DNA of 64,000 nt from Timema cristinae (lineage: Eukaryota; Arthropoda; Insecta; Phasmatodea; Timematidae): NCBI GenBank assembly GCA_039000515.1, contig JBCFYV010000001.1, forward strand, positions 14,857,928-14,921,927. Reading direction: 5' to 3'. Made by a program: the position numbers and the translations under genes. The notes under the pieces were generated by a model that was not told the DNA's origin, did no database searches, and saw nothing but the letters and a program-made list of their open reading frames with translations. Shown piece by piece: positions 26,360 to 38,158 of the stretch; within the stretch, counting starts at the first letter, position 1, and each line of letters starts with the position of its first letter.

Positions 26360-28050
26360 TTAGGTGTTTATTAGCATTTTATGTCCCAAAGAGCCATGTG
26401 GCTCTATTATAGGAACGGTATACAATTGGGACTCCACAGTAAATATGAATAGTTACAATTACTGATACTTGTAAAGCTGCAAATATGACATACGATTATT
26501 TATAATTAGGCTGCTAAAGTTAACAAAATGAGGTTTTATAGCAGGTAATCAATAATTACGATGAAACATAGCAAATATAACAAGAATTACAAGAATGGGC
26601 AGCAATAAAATATTGAAAATAAATAAAATGAAAATAATATACTAGCTATTTGACAATAACTAAAACATTAATTAGATCAGCAACGTTTCTTGACAGTATG
26701 CACAAGGCAGATCAACAAGCCATAATAATAACATAAAATAATATAGAATCATATTAATTAGATTACAAGTACACAAACATCTTTAAATAAATATATAAAA
26801 TTGATCTTATTAGTTTTATTAAGTTAAAGGTTTTTATTTCTTTTACATATTTGGTTATGACCACGTTTGGTCATTCATGCATAAATTCCAGGCGTATTAT
26901 TTTATTTCATATTTGAACACGTTTATTGTTGGTATGGTTTCTATATTTTCATGTAGAGCATTATAGTATTTGGTTGATGACTTTGTGCCATTGCAACCAT
27001 ATTTAAGAGAGTTTGTCATTTTGTTTCAATAGATGGACTTGTTAAGTATTGTTTCACAATATAGCTTGTTATATGTCTATGGCCCTAATCATGTTTTGTC
27101 TATGTTTTTTATTTTGTAGATTGTCAGCATTTTGTGGCTCCGATTCAAAAGACATTAAATAGTGCTTTATTACGTAAAACGTATTTGCTACAGGTAGACG
27201 ATAAGTGACAGAGTTATTTCAATTCATGTGTTGTGGCTTTGGTGGTCATAGTTGTGAATAAAAACCAGGGTTGGGTTGTGAAATCACAGCCTTCTCCTTT
27301 ATCACTGGTCCTCTGACGTCACACTCACAGCCTGTTCCTGAAAGATGAAAGGAGCTGTTCCTTTTTGTCATTGGTCAATTTGAAACGTTCCACTTATTAC
27401 TGTGGATTCACACGTTTGCTGTAAAACGAAAGCAGTGCTGATATTTGGTCACGTGACAACTCTGATCCAACCTCAAGACGTCTACGTGGCCAGCGTAGCC
27501 CGCACTGCTCGATTAGAAATAATTTCAACCTTTCCAGTGCTTTTACAGAAAACCCGCCAAAAAGACCAGATCAGCTCATACGTAGACTTTTAAATATGTG
27601 TTATTTATAAACACGGCACATTCTCACGATTGCGTCTCAAAAATGATGATTTAAAAACGACAGTTTATTGGATGCCATGAAGTTTATCGATGATAAAATC
27701 AAACCTAGGCTGTAAGTAAAACAACTCATTTTATTTTAAATACAGTAATTTGCACTCATAGTAATATTTACGTTCTTATGTTTGATGTTTCAATGCATCA
27801 TGGGTAAACAGAGAGTCCCAACTTTCCACGAGTGTGTGACCGTCTTAACAACTAAAAGGTGTGGACTTACTCTACTGCTTTCAAATTTCAGCGTACGTAT
27901 GAATTCACCTTTACTGTATGCCCATTTGTTTTCTCCGAGCTTCTACTCATTTCTCTCGGTCAAGGCGGTATCATTACAACATTGTACGGTAGATGGCAGT
28001 ACAAAACAGTAAGGTAAGTATTAGAAGAGTTTATTAACGCTTGACATTGT
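26360..28050. other. No gene identified; CpG-richer stretch at 27.3-28.0 kb
   Basis: The first part is AT-rich. From about 27300 the sequence is less AT-rich, with TGACGTCA (27314) and TCACGTGAC (27448), as in many promoters, and ORFs at 27402-27593 and 27782-28012 with no recognisable protein. It could be a promoter or first-exon region of an unseen gene. Confidence 0.25.
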
Positions 28051-28054
28051 TCCT

Positions 28055-28215
28055 TGTTTCTCTGTCATAGGCCGTGCTGGAACCGGTCCAGAAGAATCTT
28101 ACTCCTCGTCTCTGTCACAATAAGCACTGTAACAGGCCCGGAGTAACCTAACTCTTCGTCTCTCTGTCACAGGCAGCATTGTAACAGGTCCTGAGCAACC
28201 TAGTTCTTTTATGCT
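28055..28215. repeat. Three diverged tandem units of about 55-60 bp
   Basis: Each unit has TCTCTGTCA(T/C), then a GC-rich stretch with AACAGG/AACCGGTCC, then GAGTAACCTAACTC or similar. Confidence 0.6.
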
Positions 28216-28219
28216 GCCG

Positions 28220-29550
28220 GAGATATTTTGGAGCAGTCATACAGTGGAAAGGAAGCGGATACTGGGTGTTCTTTTCACAGGGCAACCTTATTTATCTATT
28301 ATAGGACTAATTTAGAGTTGCTTTGGGGAGATTTTATTGGAGCCCAACGCGCAATGAGAACATTTTAATTGGCGCTCGATCATGGGGCTATAAATACCAA
28401 TTATCTCACAATATAAACCGTAACGTAATAAGATGTATGTTACTACTCTATATGTATTCATACGCACAAGCGGCCTATATATGACCTACCCCTTGCTTCT
28501 TAGACCTCTCGTGAGCAGTGTCAGAACCAACTAATCGAAAGAGTCCTGGTGGCAGATGTTGTGAAAGTTAGCTAGCTTCCTATTGGGTAGAGGAAGTGAG
28601 CGTCACTTGCTTTTTTGGTAAACACTACAAAGTTGATTTTTGAGGGGAAAAAAAAGGTATTATGGTTTAATCTATTAACATTAATTCTAAAAAGCGCGTG
28701 ATTTTCCATGCATGGATGAAGTATTGAAAGAATATTTTACATACAATACTTTAAAGAAAAATGCACTTCTTCCATGACTTTTTTATTATATGAGATGGGT
28801 CCAAATCAGTATTATTACATGGTATAAGAATTATATAAGCCAACCTTCCACATGGTGCCCGATCTCAAATGGAAATTTTATCTCTGGAACATAATTCTAA
28901 ACCAGATTTAAAATATTTTCTTCAAAAATTTGTTAAAAATGGCCTGACTAAAAAACATTTAAAAATCCTGTTTTGAGGTGCATTCGGACCCCCTTCCGTC
29001 CACCTATGTTAACAATTTTGGATCGCTCGTGCCATAATTTGGTTGGGCATCGCACATACACAAATACAACAAACACTTCCTTTTATTATTATTATTATAG
29101 ATTGAAAGACATAGTATATTGTGGTCACTCAAATGATTGAATATATGAGCTACCTTATAAAAAAAATTGTACGTTAATAGTAGATATTTGAGTTATTAAT
29201 GTAGCTTTATTAGCAGTTAGTCTTGTTGTGTTACTTTTATTACAATGTATTAGTGAATAGCACTCCATTAGGGTAAAGTATTTTCTAGATATTCGGTTAG
29301 TGGACATAAGGTAAATGTTAAAGTCACCTAAAACCAGGCTGTTTTTATTAGATGCACACTTATACTATAGTCGGGATTCCCCACTACAATCTCTCGGAAC
29401 GTAACCTGCAAGGCACACTCGACATATCTCCATCTAATCGGAACCCGCTCTTTGGATCATCAATACAACTCATTCTATGACTAAATTTTTTTAAATTAAT
29501 TTATTTGAGGTACAGAATTTAACATTCTCATTCTGAATCAGCCAATTATA
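28220..29550. other. No gene seen
   Basis: No coding block or clear repeat recognised. Confidence 0.35.
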
Positions 29551-29555
29551 TCAAC

Positions 29556-29835
29556 ATAGGAGCATTTCTATGAGCGAGAGTGGAAAAACCTACCAAATTT
29601 GCTGGGAAAGGTATTTTCACATACCTTTCAGGATTCTCTTGCATGCCACAATCAACATACGATTGACATATTTACTTCTACTACTTTACTTAAGATGTGC
29701 TACGGATTTTTGTCGCTTAAGTAAGATTCATTGATTCCAGTTGGATTTGAACCCACTGACTTCGGATCCTGGGACGAGCACATTACTCCCAAGACCACTG
29801 AGGTCGACAGCAAAGAATAAATTGTAAGTTAAAGA
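29556..29835 (-). mobile_element. tRNA-derived SINE, type 2, reverse orientation
   Basis: Read on the minus strand it has CGACCTCAGTGGTCTTGGGA and the B box GGGTTCAAATCC. The body shared with 9795-10096 follows, including AGGTATGTGAAAATACCTTT. Confidence 0.78.
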
Positions 29836-29839
29836 GAGA

Positions 29840-30780
29840 AGGAATAGCATAGGTGAGTAATATCACCTACGTTCAATAAAATAATTAATAATGATAATGA
29901 TAATTTTCACCACTTTTAAATACATATACTGAAATCTATCGAATTTTTGAGGTTATTGCTACTGATTTGTAAGGTACTAAGGCTGGCAATACTGGCTTCG
30001 TTCACTAATAACGAGCTACTTCCCGGAAGTGGTTTAAACCGCCTCTCGACATTCGACAATCTACAAGCGCTTCTGTGACTCACGTCTCGTTATTGACCAT
30101 TTTGTCTAATATGTTGGTTTTGAATGTTAACATTGTACTAAATCACGTCAATCCTTGGTCGCATGGTACGTACATTTCTAAATTATTTATTATTTTCTGG
30201 GTATATTTAAATTAAACAAATGCGTTCTGGGATATTTGTTCGTTTATGTTTAAAACTTTTTCAGAGAAAATAGTCTACCCTTTGGATAATTTTGAAGCAT
30301 GGCTAGAACTTTTCACTTTTTTAAAGCTGATGATTCAGATAAATTAATGCTTTCATTCACTAAACTAGTGACTATAACGATTGGACTTAAAAATATTTAT
30401 AGAAAAGTTTTGTAGAACTGGTTAAAATCTTAAGCCTGATACACACGATGCAACTTGTATTATATTTTGGCCACATTAATGGCATACACATTCCCTACAT
30501 TAGTTATTATTTATTTATTCAGAATTTATTTATAAAAAAAGCCAAAATCGGCTCTTATACATATAAACATCTTAGTTATTTAGCACTGCGTCTTATTACC
30601 GTTCGTTTTACACGCATAACATATTAATGTAGGCGTGGTTCATTCACTAGCTTGTTAAATACAGTTAGGAAAGTGAGATCTAGTACAAGGTATGAATTAT
30701 GTCCTCACCCAGCCACATTATTTTAGATGCACTCCAATGATAGTAAAAGACACACACACATTCTGTTCTAATTATAACAT
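29840..30780. other. No gene identified
   Basis: A less AT-rich stretch at about 30000-30165 ends GGTCGCATG before GTACGT. This could be an exon end, but no frame is convincing. Confidence 0.2.
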
Positions 30781-30799
30781 CAGTTGCTACAAAATTACA

Positions 30800-31290
30800 G
30801 ATACGTTTTCACCCACATTTCACTAGGTCAAAATTATTTTCCACAATGTTCCTCTTAACTGCCTTTTTAAAAAGATAAAGTTTCTTCATCTTTATTTCTT
30901 GTGGTATTGAAAAATTGTAGTCCCTTAATCTTTATTGGGTTGAGTCTGATAGTAGTGGTGTTTACTCTGTTCTGGAAATAATTATTCAAACTTCTTGTAG
31001 AGTAATTCCCCTTTTTGTATTCCTCAATTTTTAGGTTATGTATAGTTAGGTTGTTTTCAAGTTTAGATACCATTACAACCATATAAAAAAGCTTGTTAAT
31101 TTCAAAATACCCAATCTTTTAATCTTAATGTCGCTGTTCTCACCGCAGGGCAGTCGAAAAATATTCTTTAGTGCTGTGTTTTGTAGTCTTATTATAGGTA
31201 TTAAATTACTTTTAAAAACATTACCCCAGATTACATTTAAGTAGGACAAATGCAAGTTAACCAGAGCAAAGTAGATGGGCTTTAACATAT
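30800..31290 (-). pseudogene. Non-LTR retrotransposon reverse transcriptase, C-terminal fragment
   Basis: The minus-strand frame 31288-31073 reads PIYFALVNLHLSYLNVIWGN, then LQNTALKNIFRLPCG. This is the conserved end of LINE reverse transcriptases (Y-x-x-L-x-x-x-H-L-x-Y plus LQ-x-x-A). A one-base shift near 31080 leads to a second frame (31082-30867) with NNLTIHNLKIEEYKKGNYST, the region after RT. It is broken and 5' truncated. Confidence 0.8.
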
Positions 31291-31484
31291 TTGGAAATAA
31301 TTATTATCTACTAATTTATGTGTTAAGGGCCCAGGGTTCAATTCCCGACATGCTATATTAATCTTTGGTGAATTGTCAGCCTTGGAACTGGCGTTGAGAA
31401 TTTATTGCAAACAAAACTAGTTTAATCATAGAAGTCTATGCTAAATTAGGATAGAACGCCAGTATTATCTGTGAAAATCTTATA

Positions 31485-31660
31485 TCGGGTCATGTGGAAT
31501 GCCAGGTCGCCACCGTGGTTCGGATCCCACGTTAAACTGTAGGTCCTTCATTTCATCTCACAATCACCCTACCATTACACATTAGCGTAAGTGCGTATAA
31601 CCCGAACGGGTAGTAAGACGCGGTGCTAATAATAATAATAATATATCGGGTCATAAATAG
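31485..31660 (+). mobile_element. 5'-truncated SINE (type 3 tail) with 13-bp target duplication
   Basis: TATATCGGGTCAT flanks both ends (about 31483 and 31652). The insert starts GTGGAATGCCAGGTCGCCAC and ends GGGTAGTAAGACGCGGTGC with a short TAA/AAT run. It equals the 3' half of the full copy at 40254-40578. Confidence 0.88.
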
Positions 31661-32720
31661 AATATTAAATGGATATTAATTTAATATGACAACTTCTGAA
31701 AAGTAATTTATTAATACTTACAAATATATTTTCAATACTATTTATTATATACCTAGTTTTGACAAAATATAGGCTATTGGCTTTATACAACCATTTATAA
31801 TATTTTTTATAGCACAATCCATCACTTTAAAAAACTATCGATAATGTTTTATATGTTTTATTACATGTAATACTTAATATTGTAGGCTTACAGATATCTG
31901 CCTTATGACAAAACCTTTAATATTTTCCGACTCTGTTATTTCTTCCACCTTTGTTACATGATTACTCGCTACTAATGCCGGGTGGGCCATTCTTGAAAGA
32001 GATGTAGTGTGTTATACTAGACAAACCAACTCTAACTATTACTTCCATCATTAATCACTATTATAAAGTTTAGCTTCCCTTCAAGCAGAATTGTCAATCA
32101 GTGATCGAACGGAATGACGGCCCAGTGTCTCACAATTTTCAGTTTATCGAAAACCTGGCCCGTGTGAAGGGCGCGTAACCAAACACAAAACTGTGAAAAG
32201 TATTGGTGTTAGAGGAATAAATTTATTTCAAAATAAAATCTCGTTCATAATTATCATTTCGTACACTTATACTACTACCCATCTATTTCACTTAGGAAAA
32301 AAACTTAGAGTGAAAATATTTCTGCGGTAAAAACCTCACTATAGTTCTTTCATTTGAAAACCAATTCTGAAAAAAACATTTCTATGATGGTCTAAGTAGT
32401 TTAAGAGAAACATTAAGCTATGTTTTAGATTTTGGAGTATTTGATTGTGGTAAACATGATACCGCTCATATTTTCCCTTCAAGAACTTAAGGAGTCATCA
32501 CAAGTTGCACCACCAATACTGGTACACATAGCCTATTCTGTTAAATGTTTTATTTATAAAGTGATTTGAGTAATATTTTCGGCCACAACTCGTGATTTCA
32601 CCATGTTCCAAATCAATTATGTTGCGTTAAGGCTACATTGATATGGGGGTAACATAATAGTTGTTTGAATAAATTATCCATGTAAAATTGGGGCGACTTA
32701 CATCGGCAGCGGACTAGCTC
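31660..32720. other. No gene seen
   Basis: AT-rich DNA with no coding block or assigned repeat. Confidence 0.35.
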
Positions 32721-32734
32721 CAAGAGATCACTTT

Positions 32735-33556
32735 TCACATCTGTTCTTCATATGCAATACTGTTTGACCACCGCTGCATTTCAGCCTCTTGTGATCTCAT
32801 TGTGGGTGGATTATTTATCTGAACATCATGATACAGTGCACTCTCCATTAAATTTATGCTATTTTGAGAAAGGTTTGGGATAAGTTTTTCCTTCATCCAC
32901 TTAGAAAATTTTTTGAAATTCATCTCATTGTGATAGTCACCACATTTTGTTTTTGATTTGAAAATAATAAATGTATTTGATACAAATCCCTGCTCTGAAC
33001 TGGCATGGACAATAAGCCACACCTGTCCTGCACCATTATTTTTCAATACTTCTGTTGTTTCATCAAGATATACCACAGGACTTTTTGGTTGTCAAATGTA
33101 TCATTTTCTTTCATTATTCTTAAATAGCCAGCCCTTCATGCAACTATTTTGTTTTTTCCATTAAAATTAGTCTTATTTTTACCCGTAACCCCCCTTTTTT
33201 TAAGTTTTTCTCAATGTTTCTTTTCTCCCAGAGAAATTGATTTCTTCTTTTACTACTGCTAGTGTAATTTGATTTAAAGTCTACTTTTAACAATGTAGCA
33301 ATGTAGAACCTATGTATGCCGTTGAATGACACACAAGTTAAAATCAAGGATGATTTTTCTGCTGCTGGGTTTGTGCTTTTTTTTCCTGGAGTTGAAAGTT
33401 TTGTTTGTGTCCCACTTGCCGTACTTCTTTCCTTTCAAATCTTACAAATAGTACGCTCTGATTCTCTTCTAGCTTCTGCTGAACTTTTTATGACTCTTTC
33501 AACACTGTGCTTTTGTCCCGATAGTTATTCACTCTCAAAAAAATCAAATCAAATTT
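32735..33556 (-). pseudogene. Degenerate DDE transposase-like gene
   Basis: The minus-strand frame 33076-32735 gives MVYLDETTEVLKNNGAGQVW, VHASSEQGFVSNTFIIFKSK and KCGDYHNEMNFKKFSKWMKE, then LIPNLSQNS. This is the catalytic core of an insect DDE-superfamily endonuclease (YLDET, KSGDYH-like and LIPNLP blocks). The expected second catalytic region (a DNAPYH-like motif) reads MESALYH, so the aspartate appears lost. Upstream to 33556, broken frames keep VERVIKSSAEARRESERTIC and STPGKKKHKPSSRK, the usual N-terminal DNA-binding side. Many stops and shifts make it a pseudogene. Confidence 0.8.
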
Positions 33557-33559
33557 AAC

Positions 33560-34630
33560 AATAATTTCAACTATCCTTAAATGTGAATAGTTGTCTTAGC
33601 ACGCTTATTTGAAGGTTATTTTAAAAATTACTTTATGTACTTTGTATTTAAAGTTGATTGATAGCTGTACTGTTTATCAAACGAGATAAAAATGAAGTAA
33701 ACACATTTTACACAGAACTACTGAAAGTTCTAAACTATCGAATAAAGACCCCCCTGGAACTGACTGGAATTTACACACCTAATGTCAAGTTATACGACTG
33801 ATGATGGTTATCATTGGTCTCCTCTTTCATTCTTCAAGCAGTTGACACTCTTTCCGTATGCAATGTTATACTGTCCAATTTGTAACAATTTTCTATTATT
33901 AATCAAATTTGTGCATGTTCAACAACCTTTACAAACATTTATTCAGAATCATATGTTACAGTAACAGGAAAGCTTTAAAAGAATAGATTTTTAGAAAATC
34001 TATGAGATAATGTTAAATTTATTCTAGGGATTGAGATATAGGCTATAAGTATAATATATATTAGTTAGTACTTAAAATGACAACTTTTAATGTTTCAAAC
34101 ATCTCTACAACATTTGAATTGCGCTGGTGCTATTATGCAACAAGAAGCACTTTATTGGATCCAATTGGCTATTTATATAGGTTATTAAAGTATGTAAATA
34201 TTGATGTCCCCGCAATCTAGCGATGAAATCGAGAACCTTATCGGAAATTCCTTCATGATAAACACAAGCTTTGTTTAGAAATACAAGAATTCCAAAACTT
34301 GCTATTTTATATAAATAGGTACCTAATCACTTTCTTTGGTAAGCTTATAAATGTGTAAGAAAGAATACTTAGAAGTAGAAACAATTTACTGTGCTCTCAA
34401 ATGAAATCACTTAGCCTATTTTGTGAAAATATATGTGACAAAAGTAGGTGTCCTTACTTATATAATAGTCCACACTAATACAAGCAGACTCTTGTTTGAG
34501 CTGCAGGTTTCGCTGGTGGACAACAGTAACCCAAATTGAAGAAAGTTAGGGAATTTTTTCATGATTCACTGACTGGTTAAATTTGGAACAATTAATTGAT
34601 CTTTGTCAATATTAAACAATTCTAGTTAGG
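33560..34630. other. No gene seen
   Basis: AT-rich DNA with no coding block or assigned repeat. Confidence 0.35.
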
Positions 34631-34652
34631 TTTAATTGTTTTACTACCTGTT

Positions 34653-34897
34653 ACCCGCCTCGGCGTAGTTGGCTGACACGCTTGTCATGTTGAGCTCGAA
34701 TGCTGAGGATGGGGAGATCGAGGTTCGAATCTGTCGGTGAACTGGGGGTGGTTTTTCCTAAATGGTTTTCCACTCTCCCTCCACGCAAATGCGGGTTCAC
34801 TTCCTCTAATTAAACCTTCCAATTCCTAATCCATTAGTGTAATTAGTACTTAAAGCGTATAACCTGAATGGGTAGTAAGACGCGGTGCTAAAAAAAA
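34653..34897 (+). mobile_element. tRNA-derived SINE, type 1, with 11-bp target duplication
   Basis: TACTACCTGTT occurs at 34642-34652 and 34898-34908. The head has GTAGTTGGCTGACACGCTTG and a B box (GAGGTTCGAATC). The 3' end is GAATGGGTAGTAAGACGCGG followed by TGCTAAAAAAA. Confidence 0.92.
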
Positions 34898-35119
34898 TAC
34901 TACCTGTTTCTGCTACCTTCATCTGATGACTGTAATATCACAAAGATTAAAACAGATGTAGCTGCAATGTTAACCAGCTGGTTCATTAATATATTAATAT
35001 TAAAAATATGTTTACATTTTTTAAATATTTGTTTCTTTAAAATAACAAATAGTTTTCACAATCCTACCAGAATAAACAAAACCATCACATTGGTTTTAAT
35101 CTAGTGTCTTATTTTCCAG

Positions 35120-35293
35120 GTCCCTTCGAAAGTGTCCGTCAAGAACATGGCGATGTTTATAAAAACTTTGGCGTCAGTGGACAACTTGGACTGTCAGTCA
35201 CACAGTTTTCCACCAAAGCTGAAACAAATGTACAGAGTATCACCTGAATGGAACCAAGGATGGGATTCCTCCATTAGACACTCCAATTAACAG
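35120..35293 (+). other. Exon-like block A of an unidentified locus
   Basis: It has a TTTTCCAG acceptor and a GTATGG donor. The length of 174 bp is a multiple of three. One frame reads VPSKVSVKNMAMFIKTLASV through MYRVSPEWNQGWDSS but meets TAA two codons before the donor. Another reads PFESVRQEHGDVYKNFGVSG but stops at TGA at about 35247. Its base composition is less AT-rich than the flanks. I do not recognise either frame. This could be a terminal coding exon with read-through donor, a pseudogene exon or a non-coding exon. Confidence 0.4.
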
Positions 35294-35334
35294 GTATGGG
35301 CTGTGATTACTAATACCATGGTGCCTCCTTATGA

Positions 35335-36285
35335 CATTACTGACAAGTACCATTTGTCTCCCTTCCACTACTGACAAGTACCATCTTGTCTCCCTTCCGC
35401 TACTGACAAGTACCATCTTTACTCCCTCTGCTACTGACAAGTACCATCTTTTATTCTTCCCCTGCCGCTTCTGACAAGTACCATCTTGCCTCCCTTCCCT
35501 TCTGACAAGTACCATCTTGCCTCCTTCCGCTTCTGACAAGTACCATCTTGCCTCCCTTCCACTACTGACAAGTACCATCTTTTCCTCCCTCGCTACTGAC
35601 AAGTACCATCTTTACTCCCTGCTGCTACTGACAAGTACCATCTTTCTTCCCTGCCGCTTCTGACAAGTACCATCTTGCCTCCCTTCCGCTACTGACAAGT
35701 ACCATCTTTCCTCCCTGCTGCTACTGACAAGTACCATCTTTCCTCCCTGCCGCTTCTGACAAGTACCATCTTGCCTCCATGCCACTTCTGACAAGTACCA
35801 TCTTGCCTCCCTGCTGCTACTGACAAGTACCATCTTGCCTCCATGCCACTTCTGACAAGTACCATCTTGCCTCCTTCCACTACTGACAAGTACCATCTTT
35901 CCTCCTGCTCTACTGACAAGTACCATTTTGCCTCCAACGCACTTTGACAAGTGCCATCTTGCCTCCTTCCACTACTGACAAGTACCATCTTCCTCCTGCC
36001 GCTTCGACAAGTACCATCTTGCCTCCATGCCGCTTCTGACAAGTACCATCTTGCCTCCATGCCACTTCTGACAGTACCATCTTGCCTCCATGCCACTTCT
36101 GACAGGTACCATCTTGCCTCCCTTCGACAATACACTGACAAGTACCATCTTGCCTCCCTGCCACTTCTGACAAGTACCATCTTCCTCCTGCCGCTTCTGA
36201 CAAGTACCATCTTCCTCCCTGCCACTTCTGACAAGTACCATCTTGCCTCCATCCACTTCTGACAAGTACCATCTTGCCTCCATGG
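35335..36285. repeat. Minisatellite, about 32-bp unit, about 30 copies
   Basis: Unit: CTGACAAGTACCATCTTGCC, then TCCCT(T/G)CC(G/A)CT(T/A), with length variants of about 28-33 bp. Because few units contain stops, open frames of over 100 codons appear on both strands (for example KMVLVSSGREARWYLSE repeated on the minus strand). These are repeat artefacts. The array starts 45 bp after exon-like block A. Confidence 0.95.
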
Positions 36286-36299
36286 CACTGGTGGTGTGG

Positions 36300-37330
36300 A
36301 AACGAAGGAAATGAAACTGTCAGGCTCATGGTTAAAGGGGTTCATTATCTTAACCCCTTTTTATGGTCTGACACACAAACATATCCTTTCCTAAAGATAA
36401 GGCAGATCTGAAGTGTTTTTCTAATTTTATTTTTATTGTCAATTTGTTCTAAAAATGTATTATTTTTCTACACATTACTGTAATTCTTCCACTTTCAATA
36501 AAACTAACAGACACATGGTAATACATGATCATTGTGTAACATAATTTCTTGTGTTAGTCCTCCCATCACAAAGGTTCTGGAAGGATGTACTACTTCTATC
36601 TCAAGTTCACTCATCAGTTGTATTTAGTGATCTAGAACAGTATTATTTAAATTTTCCTATGAAGATACAAATATATTATAATGTGTAGTGTTTACATATA
36701 ATGTGTTTTAAATTAGCTGTGCTAGATTATTGTAATTTATAAATTTAAATAAGTAGTTTAGTAGTTAAATTGCCATTATTTTTCTTTCACAGTATTTTAG
36801 ACCATACTTTGAGGATCAATTAAAAAGGAGAGAGATACTTGGTAGCTCCTCTGCCTCAGGCCATAATTGTCACATGATAAAGCAATGGTTACACTTAAAA
36901 TTTGCCAATGGTCCAAACTAATTTAATACCAGTGTCTCTCAGAGATAAGCAAGATTTATACATATTTTTTTCTTAAATATACATACTTATTGATATGGGT
37001 TAAAATTTTGACAGTAATATGTTGATTACACACAACTATGAATTTTCCCCTTAAATACTGCACTCCTTTTGCAGAGCCTCATAAACAATATTATCAATCA
37101 ATTTTTCTTAACTTCATACCATTTTATATCCTGGAAATTATGTGGCCTAGGGAGGAAATATTTTGGTGGTAATAACATGTAAAAAAAGTATCATGAAAAT
37201 CTGGGGTTGTGGGTATCGTGGCTTGCGTGAATTGTAATGGAATACCCCCAGTACGCGCCTGGGAAAAGGGGTATTCATTAGGGTTATACACATACACATT
37301 AATTACACTGATGAAATGCATCAGTATTTG
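36300..37330. other. No gene seen
   Basis: AT-rich DNA. An intron of the unidentified locus, if that locus is a single gene. Confidence 0.35.
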
Positions 37331-37334
37331 CATG

Positions 37335-37560
37335 ACCGATTTTGGTGGCTGTGTCGTAATAAACTAGACTGCTGGTGGTGAGATCATGGTTCGATCCTGG
37401 TTGGTTGTTCTGAAGGTGGTTTAAAAAGAGTATTTGAGTGGAGGGAAATTAGGAAACCTTGGGGGAAAAAACACCCTCTATACACCCAATTAGGGTTTGA
37501 CTCTCAATTTGCCATCGGCAATTCACTGAAACACTAGTGACCCTTTAGATGACGTGGCCA
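37335..37560 (+). mobile_element. tRNA-derived SINE, type 1, degenerate
   Basis: The head is TTTTGGTGGCTGTGTCGTAA, with the B box TGGTTCGATCCTGG, then GAAGGTGGTTTAAAAAGAG. The 3' part is poorly preserved. Confidence 0.6.
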
Positions 37561-38158
37561 TTAATCCGGGTATTTCCTTTATTAAAACTAAGGGACACTC
37601 GACTAGAAAAATAATTTGGGTTTTGTTTCATTGTGTTCTATGAATAAAAGGCTGGAAAAATATACATGTTTGTGTTATTACTGGCCTGGGGCCTGGTTGT
37701 TGAGTTCATCTATATATAATTAGTTCTGATCCACTGATGAGCATTATTAAAGCTCTAAAACAAATGTCACTTGAAAATTGAAGAAGAAATAATTGTGTAG
37801 CTAGAGAATGATTTTTTTTTATATATATATGGTGCAGGCTCTAACAAGTATACTTTGATTGAGCCATCTATAAACTATAAAAATAAAACTTGTACAGTTT
37901 ATAAAGGTAGTAATAAATAAAGTATGATTTTATTTTATGGCGAGTGTGTTTGGTAAGTGTATTCTATTTTTGGACAAATTCTATCATTAACTGATGTAAT
38001 ATTAATTAATCTTCCAACGACAAGCACGATGTATTGTTGAAAATGTCGCTGCTTTAAAGGAAGTAGATTAATACTCATTGATGTACTGTGTAGAAATATA
38101 GTATTGTTTCTACTTGCAAAATGTTTGAGACAATTAACCATCTAGGAATGTAGCAAGT

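Noticed and set aside
35335..36285. CRISPR-like array
   Set aside because: Units are directly adjacent without unique spacers, in a eukaryotic genome. The other arrays in the window are the same.
35240..36345. Long minus-strand ORFs of up to 218 codons with WYLSE/KMVLV repeats
   Set aside because: They are translations of the 32-bp minisatellite; similar open frames occur on both strands, with no start context or splice evidence.
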